Origin: JAGVVZ01 sp964372465
GTDB taxonomy: Archaea; Aenigmatarchaeota; Aenigmatarchaeia; CG10238-14
Reading direction: 5' to 3'
NCBI GenBank assembly: GCA_964372465.1
Contig: CAYJRA010000003.1
Coordinates: 1 to 63,159 of the forward strand
Length of the DNA stretch: 63,159 bases
The notes under the pieces were generated by a model. The model was given only the letters and a program-made list of their open reading frames with translations, ran no database searches and was not told the origin of the DNA. The number at the start of each line of letters is the position of its first letter. Within the stretch, counting starts at the first letter, position 1. Positions 44,485 to 51,990 of this stretch are shown here, piece by piece. Both the position numbers and the translations under genes were made by a program.

Positions 44485-45141
44485 TCAGCAAGTTATAGCA
44501 GTCCCGCCGCTTGCAGAATCCGTGTAACAATTAACTCTGTTTCCATCTGCTTTGTAATATGTTGTTGCTCCCGATGCAATATTATTCTTCAAGCAGCAGT
44601 AATCCTTGGCATAGTTCCTTTTCACATCATTCAAATCATTTCTTGCAGAGTTGTACTTGCTGTCCAGATCATTCTTCTCCTTGGATAATCTGTCCACACT
44701 CTGATCGCATCTGTTCAGTTCATCCTCAGTATCTTCAAACTGCTTTCTCAGGATTTCATAATCTGCGTTGCACGTATTCAGATCAGTAGAGCATGATGAC
44801 AAAGAATCGGCTGCCTCTGCCTTCTGTTCCTGGCAGGAATCCAATTCCTTTAATTTCGTGCCATAATTCTCGTTGCACGAGCTTAACTGGAATGAAGTGT
44901 TTCCCAAATTCTTGTTGCATGTAGTCAAATTGCCATGAAGATTTGTTATGTTGAACTCCAAAACTTCGACGTGCTTGCCTGTCTTATAATTGATATATGA
45001 CAAGCCCAGAATGGCAACAACGAGCAGAACAACAGCGATAAGCTTCAGATTAATTTTCGGCGCATCAAATGACGGCAAGGAAAAATTATTTCTTCCGTGT
45101 TTCCCCCAGTAATTAGGCAACTGCATTTTCATCATGATCAC
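44485..45141 (-). CDS. Membrane-anchored coiled-coil protein with Cys-rich end
   Basis: 218 residues. A basic N terminus and one helix (~34-50, LIAVVLLVVAILGLSYI) put the rest outside. Residues ~70-175 form a coiled coil with regularly spaced Cys (LTTCNKNLGNTSFQLSSCNENYG, DSCQEQKAEAADSLSSCSTDLNTC). The end has YCCLKNNIASGATT and a closing ITC. Cys pairs may link two coils. ATG codons at 45141, 45135, 45132 and 45126 compete as start. It follows the regulator gene at 45156 by 14 bases, so the two are co-transcribed. Confidence 0.7.
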   Translation of the reverse strand: MIMMKMQLPNYWGKHGRNNFSLPSFDAPKINLKLIAVVLLVVAILGLSYINYKTGKHVEVLEFNITNLHGNLTTCNKNLGNTSFQLSSCNENYGTKLKELDSCQEQKAEAADSLSSCSTDLNTCNADYEILRKQFEDTEDELNRCDQSVDRLSKEKNDLDSKYNSARNDLNDVKRNYAKDYCCLKNNIASGATTYYKADGNRVNCYTDSASGGTAITC

Positions 45142-45155
45142 CAGACATTCGACGA

Positions 45156-45491
45156 TTACTTATCATCTTCTTTGAAGGACAACTTTAACTCTGGTGTTTT
45201 TGGTAGTGTGTTAATTATGTCAATTGTGCTTTCCACTGCTCTTAATCCCTTCAATGTCAGGACGTAAGAGTTGCCTTTTTTAGAAATGAATCCGTGCTCT
45301 AACAGGCAGTTCAGGTGTTTATAGACTTCGCTAGATCCAATAGGTATCCCCATTCTGTCGAACCATTTTGTGATAATCGTATAGCCCATCGGTTCGTTTT
45401 GCAGAATGAAGAGCAACATCAATCTTTTGCCAGAAGCAAATGTTGAGCTCACATCAAAAATGTCTTGGATGGTTTTCTCGTTCATAATCAT
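45156..45491 (-). CDS. Winged-helix regulator, candidate for the palindrome regulon
   Basis: 111 residues. SGKRLMLLFILQNEPMGYTIITKWFDRMGIPIGSSEVYKHLNCLLEHGFISKKGNSYVLTLKG is a complete winged helix of the PadR/ArsR-like type: recognition helix SSEVYKHLNCLLEHG, wing KGNSYVLT. Its own promoter carries a related inverted repeat (45502-45519) just after a TATA box, which fits autoregulation. It is the only DNA-binding protein in the 37-58 kb region, so it is the best candidate to read the TTACTA-N5-TAGTAA sites. Not proven. Confidence 0.75.
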   Translation of the reverse strand: MIMNEKTIQDIFDVSSTFASGKRLMLLFILQNEPMGYTIITKWFDRMGIPIGSSEVYKHLNCLLEHGFISKKGNSYVLTLKGLRAVESTIDIINTLPKTPELKLSFKEDDK

Positions 45492-45501
45492 ACCTTCGTA
45501 A

Positions 45502-45519
45502 TTACTTTTTAGTGAGTAA
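45502..45519. promoter_or_regulatory. Related inverted repeat at the regulator promoter
   Basis: TTACT-N8-AGTAA, one base longer than the 17-bp class, placed right after a TTTAAAGCATATAAAG TATA region in the direction of the regulator gene. Confidence 0.45.
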
Positions 45520-45673
45520 TCTTTATATGCTTTAAATAGAAAGGAATTTAAACTTTACCGAGAGATTCTTTATTTCTTCTGCGGAAAAAATTTTCATGAA
45601 AAACAATTTTTTGCATGATAGAAATTTTATTTCTTGATTTCAAAGTTAAATCCTTTAATGCCATTTACTTTTC

Positions 45674-45739
45674 GTGAACTACTCCCAGCTTTCGCAAAGG
45701 GACTTCTCGGCGACGAAGTTAAATTTCGTTCATTGATAT
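45674..45739. other. GC-richer double hairpin in the intergenic region before ftsZ, possible IS200/IS605 end remnant
   Basis: The 396-base gap between the regulator and ftsZ has no gene. In it, GTGAACTACTCCC-AGCTTTCGC-AAAGGGACTTCT contains a TCCC...GGGA hairpin with a CTTTCGCAAAG tip, followed by ACGAA...TTCGT, a second stem, then CATTGAT. The wording and the paired hairpins resemble subterminal ends of IS200/IS605 elements. No transposase or TnpB is present. It could also be a structured RNA. Confidence 0.35.
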
Positions 45740-45887
45740 TTATCCTATTGTCGCAACTCGAACAGAAAATCATTTCTACTTTGTGATTATATTATTTATA
45801 TGCTGATGAAAATTTTTATATCATTTGGTAGTGATAACTATTTAAGATTAACTTTGCAAAAATAAGCTTAGTTATAGAGGGATATGA

Positions 45888-46979
45888 ATGGCTATAAGAC
45901 CACTTTTAAAAAGCAATGGCGGAAGATTAAGAAAAGTTGATGAGGAACTCAAGCAATTTCTTGAATCAAAAAGAAGCAAGATAAAAGTCATTGGTTGCGG
46001 CGGTGCCGGTAATAATACAATAACAAGGATGAATTATGAAGGCATCGAAGGCGCAGAAACCATCGTAGTTAATACAGATGCACAGGATCTCCTATACTCT
46101 CAAGCAGACAAAAAGGTTTTGATCGGAAAGGATTTAACGAAGGGTTTGGGCGCTGGTGGCGATCCAAATATTGGAATGGAATCTGCCAAGGAATCAAGAG
46201 AAGATCTGAAACAAGCTATAGAAAAGGCTGACATGGTCTTTGTTACTTGTGGACTTGGTGGCGGAACGGGAACTGGTTCTGCACCGATTGTGGCAGGCAT
46301 AGCAAAGCAGTTAGGCATTCTGACAGTGGGCGTGGTTACATTGCCTTTCAACATGGAAGGAAAACAGAGGATGAACAATGCTTTGAACGGCCTGGCAAAA
46401 ATGAGACAGTCTGTAGATACGCTATTGATCATACCAAACGACAAGATGTTGGAAGTTGTTCCAGACATTTCAATCAACACGGCATTCAAGATGGTTGACG
46501 ATATTTTGGTCAATTCAGTCAAAGGCATAATAGAATTGATTACAAAGGCCGGATTGGTCAATCTGGATTTTGCTGATGTCAAAACAGTCATGGGCAACGG
46601 CGGAGTGGCAATGATCGGCGTGGGTGAAAGCAACGTCAACGGCAGAGCAATGGAATCGGTTATGAAGGCATTGAGCGATCCTTTCTTGGCTATAGACATT
46701 GAAGGCGCCAAGGGGGCGTTGATCAATGTTAGCGGTGGATCTAACATGTCTTTGAACGAGGCCAGAGAGATCGTGGAAGTCGTCTCAAGCAAGCTTTCAG
46801 AAGACGCCCAGATAATATGGGGGGCAAGAGTTGAGGATGGCTTGAAAGACACGATAAAGACGATGGTTGTTGTCACAGGAGTAAAGGAAAAGGAATTTTA
46901 CAAGGAAATTTTCACCAATGGGATCACAGACAAAAAGATGCTTGAAAAGGTTCTTGACATCGACTTTGTTAAAAACTAA
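45888..46979 (+). CDS. ftsZ: Cell division protein FtsZ
   Basis: 363 residues. IKVIGCGGAGNNTITRM at the N terminus, VFVTCGLGGGTGTGSAPIVAG (tubulin signature, GGGTGTGS ~124-131) and the T7-loop region FADVKTVMGNGGVAMIG are all normal, so GTP binding and polymer formation are expected. ~40 N-terminal residues precede the core. Only a short tail follows the core. The start ATG 45888 has GAGGGATATGA before it. Upstream, TATCATTTGGTAGTGATA (45819-45836) sits between two TATA-like elements and is a loose relative of the regional palindrome. Confidence 0.97.
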   Translation: MAIRPLLKSNGGRLRKVDEELKQFLESKRSKIKVIGCGGAGNNTITRMNYEGIEGAETIVVNTDAQDLLYSQADKKVLIGKDLTKGLGAGGDPNIGMESAKESREDLKQAIEKADMVFVTCGLGGGTGTGSAPIVAGIAKQLGILTVGVVTLPFNMEGKQRMNNALNGLAKMRQSVDTLLIIPNDKMLEVVPDISINTAFKMVDDILVNSVKGIIELITKAGLVNLDFADVKTVMGNGGVAMIGVGESNVNGRAMESVMKALSDPFLAIDIEGAKGALINVSGGSNMSLNEAREIVEVVSSKLSEDAQIIWGARVEDGLKDTIKTMVVVTGVKEKEFYKEIFTNGITDKKMLEKVLDIDFVKN

Positions 46980-47058
46980 CTTTTCTTTTTTATTACTTTT
47001 TGTAATTATGTTAATCTATTTGATTCTTAACGTTTTTCAAACAGCCAGAAATAGAATT

Positions 47059-47406
47059 TCATAAACAACTAATGATATATTTTTTTGGGTAACAAGAAAT
47101 ATGGCAAGGATGAACTGCATAACATAGTGCACCATCTAACGGAAAGAAATACACATCAGATTGTGCACCTAATTGTGAATCATGTAATTCTGATTCTAGA
47201 ACAGCGCCCAATTTCCCTGGTGGTATTAAATAACAGAAAACTAAGGCCATATCTTGGCCTACAGTTGTTGGATATCTGTTTCTTATCTTAACCAAAGGAT
47301 CTATTGTAGAATTAGATGCAGATACTGGTATTTGATATCTTTTAATAGAAACAACTTCGACTTTAATAGCTTTTCGGTTGCTTTTTATCGAATACCAGTA
47401 AAACAA
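47059..47406 (-). CDS. Small lineage-specific protein, paralog of 47938
   Basis: 115 residues. VKIRNRYPTTVGQDMALVFCYLIPPGKLGAVLESELHDSQLG...DVYFFPLDGALCYAV aligns with the 87-residue protein at 47938 (EIRKSHPETRGKAMVPGYYCRVP...GAVLEEDLNRPNIG...IKFYPQDGSQNYVI), so both are real. The shared fold looks all-beta. The first ~28 residues have no counterpart and the real start is unclear; no closer ATG exists. Function unknown. Confidence 0.65.
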   Translation of the reverse strand: MFYWYSIKSNRKAIKVEVVSIKRYQIPVSASNSTIDPLVKIRNRYPTTVGQDMALVFCYLIPPGKLGAVLESELHDSQLGAQSDVYFFPLDGALCYAVHPCHISCYPKKYIISCL

Positions 47407-47447
47407 AATATTAATTCTTTCTTCCTCATCAAATTAGTTGGGTAATA

Positions 47448-47894
47448 ATGACGAATGGAAAGAAGGATGATCTGTTAAAACAAATTCCTGAAGCTAGAAA
47501 TGCAGATTATAGAAAATTGGTTAATAATTTTGGTATTATGCTGGATCCACCTGAGAATCTTGATGAATTTGTACGGAGCCTCAATCTAGGTCATTGTTCG
47601 TATGGTGACGTCTTCCAAATGCTACTGCAAGAATATTTAACTGGTGATCCCGAGCACGAATTGATATACAAAGGCGTATCTGCTACTAATAATACATTCG
47701 TTAGAATTGTTCGTATGGAGAATAGAAGATATGGTGTTGATGTTTTTAGAACTCCTGCACTCTGGGAGAAAGTAGGTAGAGATGCCGATGGATTAAATAG
47801 TGTTGAATTATATCGGGCACTAAAATTAGCTCACGCGGCATTGGAAGAAAAACAATATGATACTATGAAACTACTTTATCCTCATGGTTATTAG
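47448..47894 (+). CDS. Hypothetical protein
   Basis: 148 residues, soluble. NTFVRIVRMENRRYGVDVFRTPALWEKVGRDADGLNSVELYRALKLAHAALEEK suggests strands then a helix pair. Divergent from 47059, with only 41 bases between starts. No family recognised. Confidence 0.55.
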   Translation: MTNGKKDDLLKQIPEARNADYRKLVNNFGIMLDPPENLDEFVRSLNLGHCSYGDVFQMLLQEYLTGDPEHELIYKGVSATNNTFVRIVRMENRRYGVDVFRTPALWEKVGRDADGLNSVELYRALKLAHAALEEKQYDTMKLLYPHGY

Positions 47895-47937
47895 TTATTC
47901 TTCATTGTAAGAATGGTCATTTGAGAATTTGAAAAAA

Positions 47938-48201
47938 TTAATAAAACACATCTCCTTTGTTATAACTAAATCTTTCAAGCGGGATTACATAGTTTTGTGA
48001 ACCATCTTGCGGATAAAATTTTATTGAACCTATATTAGGTCTATTCAAATCTTCTTCCAGAACGGCTCCGGTAATATTAAGATGGGTTCTTAAAGGAACG
48101 CGGCAATAATATCCCGGAACCATGGCTTTTCCTCTGGTTTCCGGATGGCTCTTTCTGATTTCAGCCAAAACTTCCGATTCTGAAACAAATTGCATATTCA
48201 T
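47938..48201 (-). CDS. Small lineage-specific protein, paralog of 47059
   Basis: 87 residues. The conserved core is P-E-T-R-G-K-A-M ... G-A-V-L-E-E-D-L ... F-Y-P-Q-D-G, shared with 47059. ATG 48201 follows a TTTAAAT TATA element at about 48229. Function unknown; the duplication suggests a role in a local system. Confidence 0.65.
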   Translation of the reverse strand: MNMQFVSESEVLAEIRKSHPETRGKAMVPGYYCRVPLRTHLNITGAVLEEDLNRPNIGSIKFYPQDGSQNYVIPLERFSYNKGDVFY

Positions 48202-48235
48202 CTTATTTTCAACAAGAAGTGAAATTTAAATAAGT

Positions 48236-48544
48236 TTATTCTCCCGACTTAAATGTGAGTTTTTCCATTTCTTCTTCACTCGCATGATAGGTGATATAAT
48301 ATCCTATATACACGCCTCTAAAGGGATCGATGCCTAAATGAGGTAATAGTTGCTGTAATAATTCGAAATATCTTGCATTTACATAGGATCTAGAAAATCT
48401 GAGATCAAACTTATCAAATGAAAACATTTCCTCTAAAACATAGTTTACTAATTCTCCACCTTGAGTGACTCCTTCAGGTTTCTCTCTAAGAATAGCATAA
48501 CCCAAAGATCCCATTTTCACAATATAGAGATCTTGAGTTAGCAT
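48236..48544 (-). CDS. Hypothetical protein
   Basis: 102 residues, soluble, mostly helical (LVNYVLEEMFSFDKF, ARYFELLQQLLPHLGI). Its promoter has a CTTTATAAATA TATA box followed at once by a divergent member of the palindrome class (48549-48565). No family recognised. Confidence 0.55.
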   Translation of the reverse strand: MLTQDLYIVKMGSLGYAILREKPEGVTQGGELVNYVLEEMFSFDKFDLRFSRSYVNARYFELLQQLLPHLGIDPFRGVYIGYYITYHASEEEMEKLTFKSGE

Positions 48545-48548
48545 ATTT

Positions 48549-48565
48549 TCACCATTATATAGTGG
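48549..48565. promoter_or_regulatory. Divergent copy of the 17-bp palindrome at the gene at 48236
   Basis: TCACCA-N5-TAGTGG, same spacing as the perfect sites with transitions at two positions, between the TATA box and the start codon. Confidence 0.4.
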
Positions 48566-48601
48566 TATATATTATTTATAAAGATTTACAATATCTGTAA
48601 T

Positions 48602-50878
48602 CTAATTTTTCCACCCTCTGCCCCAGACATATCCTTTCTTTCCAAATATCTGGCGAGGATAGAATTTCCAAACCAATAAGACTGAAGCAATTGCAGCCAC
48701 TGCCAAACTAATAGCAAGCGGACTTGTAGCGATTTCCACAAGCCTTCCTGTTGGCTGAAGTGGCCCGCTTGGTTTTTCAACTACCGTCTCGTTCGAATCT
48801 GTAACATTGGCTTCTGGTTTTTCTTCCACTCTGGTTCTTTCAGGAATTGTTGCCTTTTCATTGCCTTTTATCTGCATCTTGAATTCATGCGGAATTGTTA
48901 CTGTACCGTAATTTGATGCACCGGCAGCTCGTAATATTAATGAGTATGTATAGATCTTGCTGTCTTCTGGTATGCTGAAAGTGAGTTCGAAATTCTTCGT
49001 CTCCCCTTTCTTCACTTCATCAAATAAATCTGGCTCTAATGAAAACCATCTTGTATCCAATCCCTCTCCTCTTAAAAAGAGTTTGACGTCTCTCAAATCA
49101 TAATTGAAATTATTGACGAATGAGCCTGATATTTTTACTGAACTGCCTGCATCTATCTCCACTTTTTCTGGGATGCCTTTTAGCGTTGCGTTTCCTGCAG
49201 GTACGAATCTAGAGCCGCCGCCTCCTCCACCGCCGCCACCGGAAGATACTGGGAATGATACGAAGACATCGGTTGTAACATTATTGTTCTGCTCGTTGCT
49301 CTCAACGATCTCATTCATAGAATCCAATGCCATTTTCAATCTGTGATTGCCGCTTGCTAAATTGGTTGCATTAAATGACAAAGTCATGGCCTGATTTGGC
49401 AACAATGATATAGTTTTATTCAAGGCCAACAAATCGTTGTGATAAAATGATACGGTGAAATTGGTCGCATTGTATCCGCCTTTGTTTTCAATCAACACGT
49501 CATACGCAACATCGCCTCCTATTGCAGGAGATTCTGGAGAGAAGGAAACTGATCTCACTGCCAGATCTGATGCGTTAAAGATTTTTTTATCAAATATTTT
49601 TTCGTAAATGTTATCGCTATTAACGTCAATCAGCGATTCCATATCACCGTCATTATCAGCATCGCCTTGTGCAACTTCTGTCAGCAATGCATTGTCCGGA
49701 TCCCAGTATTTATCGTAAACGCCATTCCTTTTTACATCAATCAAATAATCTGTCATCCCATCATTGTCCCCATCCATTATAAAAACTTTCGTATTGCTGT
49801 TAGGATCGTTATAAAGCTCGTATCCGTCTGGGATCAGCCCATTCTTATTTGTTGCTGTTTCGTTGACGCCGTCATTGTCCACATCCTCCTCTACTGATTC
49901 ACCGGGAAGGATGTCGCATTTATCCCCTTTGCCATTGCTGTTTTTATCAGACTGGTCTGGATTAGCAATGAAAGGACAATTATCCGTGTTGTCTTTTATT
50001 CCATCGCTATCACTGTCATCAATGCATCCATCCTTGTTTATATCATAATTCTCAGAATTTTCTGACGGGCACTTGTCACATGCATCACCAAATGCATCCT
50101 TGTCTGCATTGGATTGATCTGCGTTAGCAGCGGAAGGGCAATTGTCATTATAATCCAAGATGCCATCTGCATCTACATCACTTGAAACCCATTTCACCGA
50201 TTCTTTGAACATGATCTCTGCCTGTTCAGTCCAATAAATAGAATAAGTAATACCGAAAAACACGACCCGCGCTTCGGGAGTCGCGCCGTGCAGTTCTTGG
50301 CCGGCTTCTGCCACTGCAATAACACCATAATTACCTGCTTCGTCAGTGCTTGCTATTACGTTCATTTTTGTTTCAGCCGATCTTATGTTTATAACAGGTC
50401 CTTCTTTGGCTATGTGAACATATGGCTTGTCTTTCAATGAATAATTCTCCAGTATTTTGATTGAATTGTTTTGAATAACAATTTTTTGTCTGCCGCCAGA
50501 TGTTGTTGTGCCATCTGCTGCAGACTTAGTCCAACCCCAATCATCTAAAAATTTGCTGTCAATAACAACTGAAGGCATGTTATTGACTGGTAGACCAGCG
50601 ATAGAATCATCTAACTGGTTCAGTGTGCCAGCGTTTGATGGTCTTCCCGCTACAACAATGACATCATAATCGCTATAAGTCAATCTTACATTGCTGTCGA
50701 TGATTGTCACATCATAACCCATTGAATCCAACAATGAAAGAACTTTGCTTTCGTAGAATTCCGATAAGCCTGTCGCATTTTTTACAACGAGTATTACTGA
50801 CTTGGCTTCCACCGCAGATAGGACTAGTAAAAAGGATAGGAAAATCAAAGCAATTCTCTTTTCATTCAACACAATCAC
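48602..50878 (-). CDS. Surface protein: ThuA/GATase-like domain, calcium-type repeats, CARDB domain, C-terminal anchor
   Basis: 758 residues. After a signal peptide, ~25-230 form a Rossmann-like domain (KSVILVVKNATG ... YDVIVVAGRPS ... ARVVFFGITYSIYWTEQAEIMFKESVKWV) like ThuA/GATase1-like surface domains. Residues ~232-345 are thrombospondin type 3-like Asp-rich repeats (DADGILDYNDNCPS, DSDGIKDNTDNCPF) that bind calcium. A CARDB-like domain (AVRSVSFSPESPAIGGDVAYDV), a poly-Gly linker and another beta domain follow. The tail has QPTGRLVEIATS, a membrane helix and KFYPR. It starts inside the end of the gene at 50875 (four-base overlap). Confidence 0.82.
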   Translation of the reverse strand: MIVLNEKRIALIFLSFLLVLSAVEAKSVILVVKNATGLSEFYESKVLSLLDSMGYDVTIIDSNVRLTYSDYDVIVVAGRPSNAGTLNQLDDSIAGLPVNNMPSVVIDSKFLDDWGWTKSAADGTTTSGGRQKIVIQNNSIKILENYSLKDKPYVHIAKEGPVINIRSAETKMNVIASTDEAGNYGVIAVAEAGQELHGATPEARVVFFGITYSIYWTEQAEIMFKESVKWVSSDVDADGILDYNDNCPSAANADQSNADKDAFGDACDKCPSENSENYDINKDGCIDDSDSDGIKDNTDNCPFIANPDQSDKNSNGKGDKCDILPGESVEEDVDNDGVNETATNKNGLIPDGYELYNDPNSNTKVFIMDGDNDGMTDYLIDVKRNGVYDKYWDPDNALLTEVAQGDADNDGDMESLIDVNSDNIYEKIFDKKIFNASDLAVRSVSFSPESPAIGGDVAYDVLIENKGGYNATNFTVSFYHNDLLALNKTISLLPNQAMTLSFNATNLASGNHRLKMALDSMNEIVESNEQNNNVTTDVFVSFPVSSGGGGGGGGGSRFVPAGNATLKGIPEKVEIDAGSSVKISGSFVNNFNYDLRDVKLFLRGEGLDTRWFSLEPDLFDEVKKGETKNFELTFSIPEDSKIYTYSLILRAAGASNYGTVTIPHEFKMQIKGNEKATIPERTRVEEKPEANVTDSNETVVEKPSGPLQPTGRLVEIATSPLAISLAVAAIASVLLVWKFYPRQIFGKKGYVWGRGWKN

Positions 50879-51399
50879 TTTTTGGATTTTTTCGGTTTTC
50901 TGGATAACAAAATCAATACAAGCAGCAGCAACGCTATTCCCAATACGAGGCCTATTATTTGAACGTTTGTTAACGGCAGTTTCCTCTCAACATATTCCTC
51001 TCCCTTTGCAACTATGATTATCTGAGCTTCCAATACGACTGGAACATGGTTATCTGCAGAATATGTTGCCAGTATCGTTCCTGCATATCTGCCGGGCTTC
51101 AAAACCTTTACGGTGAAATTTGCTATTGTGCTTTCGTTCTGCGGAATAAGCAGCTGTGGCGTGTCTACGTTAATAACATCTTTCAATGCATCATCCGGTG
51201 CTAATGTGACATTTAGTGTGATGTTGTTCTTGTTCTTAATCTCAAAGAAACCGCTTGTGAAACCGGGGGAATCTTTGCTGACGTTTGCATATAAGATCAT
51301 TTTAGGCGGTCTCAAATGATAGTATAAGGCGGATGCCTGTCCTATCAACATTATGCCTAGTATCAAGAACGCAAATAATGCTAACTGCTTATTGCTCAT
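50875..51399 (-). CDS. Small secreted beta protein with C-terminal anchor
   Basis: 174 residues. A signal peptide (LFAFLILGIMLIGQASA) is followed by one beta-sandwich (GFFEIKNKNNITLNVTLAP, NESTIANFTVKVLKPGRYAGTILATY) of NEW/CARDB type, then a membrane helix (IGLVLGIALLLLVLILLS) and a Lys-rich end. It is transcribed with 48602, with coupled translation. SD-like GAGGTG precedes the start. Its promoter has the palindrome (51426) and the upstream element (51498). Probably forms a complex with the 758-residue protein. Confidence 0.75.
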   Translation of the reverse strand: MSNKQLALFAFLILGIMLIGQASALYYHLRPPKMILYANVSKDSPGFTSGFFEIKNKNNITLNVTLAPDDALKDVINVDTPQLLIPQNESTIANFTVKVLKPGRYAGTILATYSADNHVPVVLEAQIIIVAKGEEYVERKLPLTNVQIIGLVLGIALLLLVLILLSRKPKKSKK

Positions 51400-51425
51400 G
51401 TATTAAAACACCTCAATTTTATAAA

Positions 51426-51442
51426 CTACTATTAAGAAGTAA
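51426..51442. promoter_or_regulatory. Degenerate 17-bp palindrome at the gene at 50875
   Basis: CTACTA-N5-AAGTAA, same spacing, lying just after a GATTTAAAT TATA box in the gene's direction, the same geometry as at 54112. Confidence 0.45.
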
Positions 51443-51497
51443 AAGATTTAAATCTAAGTCATAGAAACTCTTATTTTTCCCAAATAAGGTAGAAAAA

Positions 51498-51529
51498 TGC
51501 TTTCTAGATAAAATAAAGTTTTTTTCTAT
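51498..51529. repeat. ~32-bp repeat upstream of a surface gene, copy 1
   Basis: Nearly identical to 54181-54213 (one base shorter, two changes): TGCTTT(T)CTAGA-AAAATAAAG then T7 and CTAT. It lies 55 bases upstream of the palindrome, as does the other copy. Confidence 0.6.
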
Positions 51530-51540
51530 TTGATAGAATA

Positions 51541-51640
51541 NNNNNNNNNNNNNNNNNNNNNNNNNNNNNNNNNNNNNNNNNNNNNNNNNNNNNNNNNNNN
51601 NNNNNNNNNNNNNNNNNNNNNNNNNNNNNNNNNNNNNNNN
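51541..51640. other. Assembly gap of 100 N
   Basis: Exactly 100 N; the gene at 51641 runs into it. AT-rich flanks with T runs may have broken the assembly. Confidence 0.95.
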
Positions 51641-51957
51641 AAATCTCCCACTATTTTGTTTTCATCCCGGTCAACTTTATATCCTTTTTTCTTGGCCAAA
51701 TAATCATATATCTCATCAATTGCCCTAATTGCAGCTGAAGCATATACTCTTTTACTCTCTCCAAGAAAATCACGAACTCCTTTAAAGGTTCTGTAATCTG
51801 TTATCTTAAAGCCAGAACCTGGTATATAAATTGGTCCCCGTATTAGGTTGCCTTCATATAAGTCTGTGTAAAACACAATGGAAAATGGTATTTCAGAATC
51901 TTTTCCATCGACTCTACACTTACATGTAAATTCTATAGAACCTTCATAGAGAGCCAT
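51641..51957 (-). CDS. Hypothetical protein, 3' end lost in the gap
   Basis: At least 105 residues from ATG 51957. EGSIEFTCKCRVDGKDSEIPFSIVFYTDLYEGNLIRGPIYIPG is beta-rich and SKRVYASAAIRAIDEIYDYLAKKKG a helix. The stop codon lies in or beyond the N run. It sits 33 bases downstream of the large surface gene at 51991 and may be co-transcribed with it. No family recognised. Confidence 0.55.
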
Positions 51958-51990
51958 AGAAAATCTTTTGGGTAATAGAAGGATTTAACA

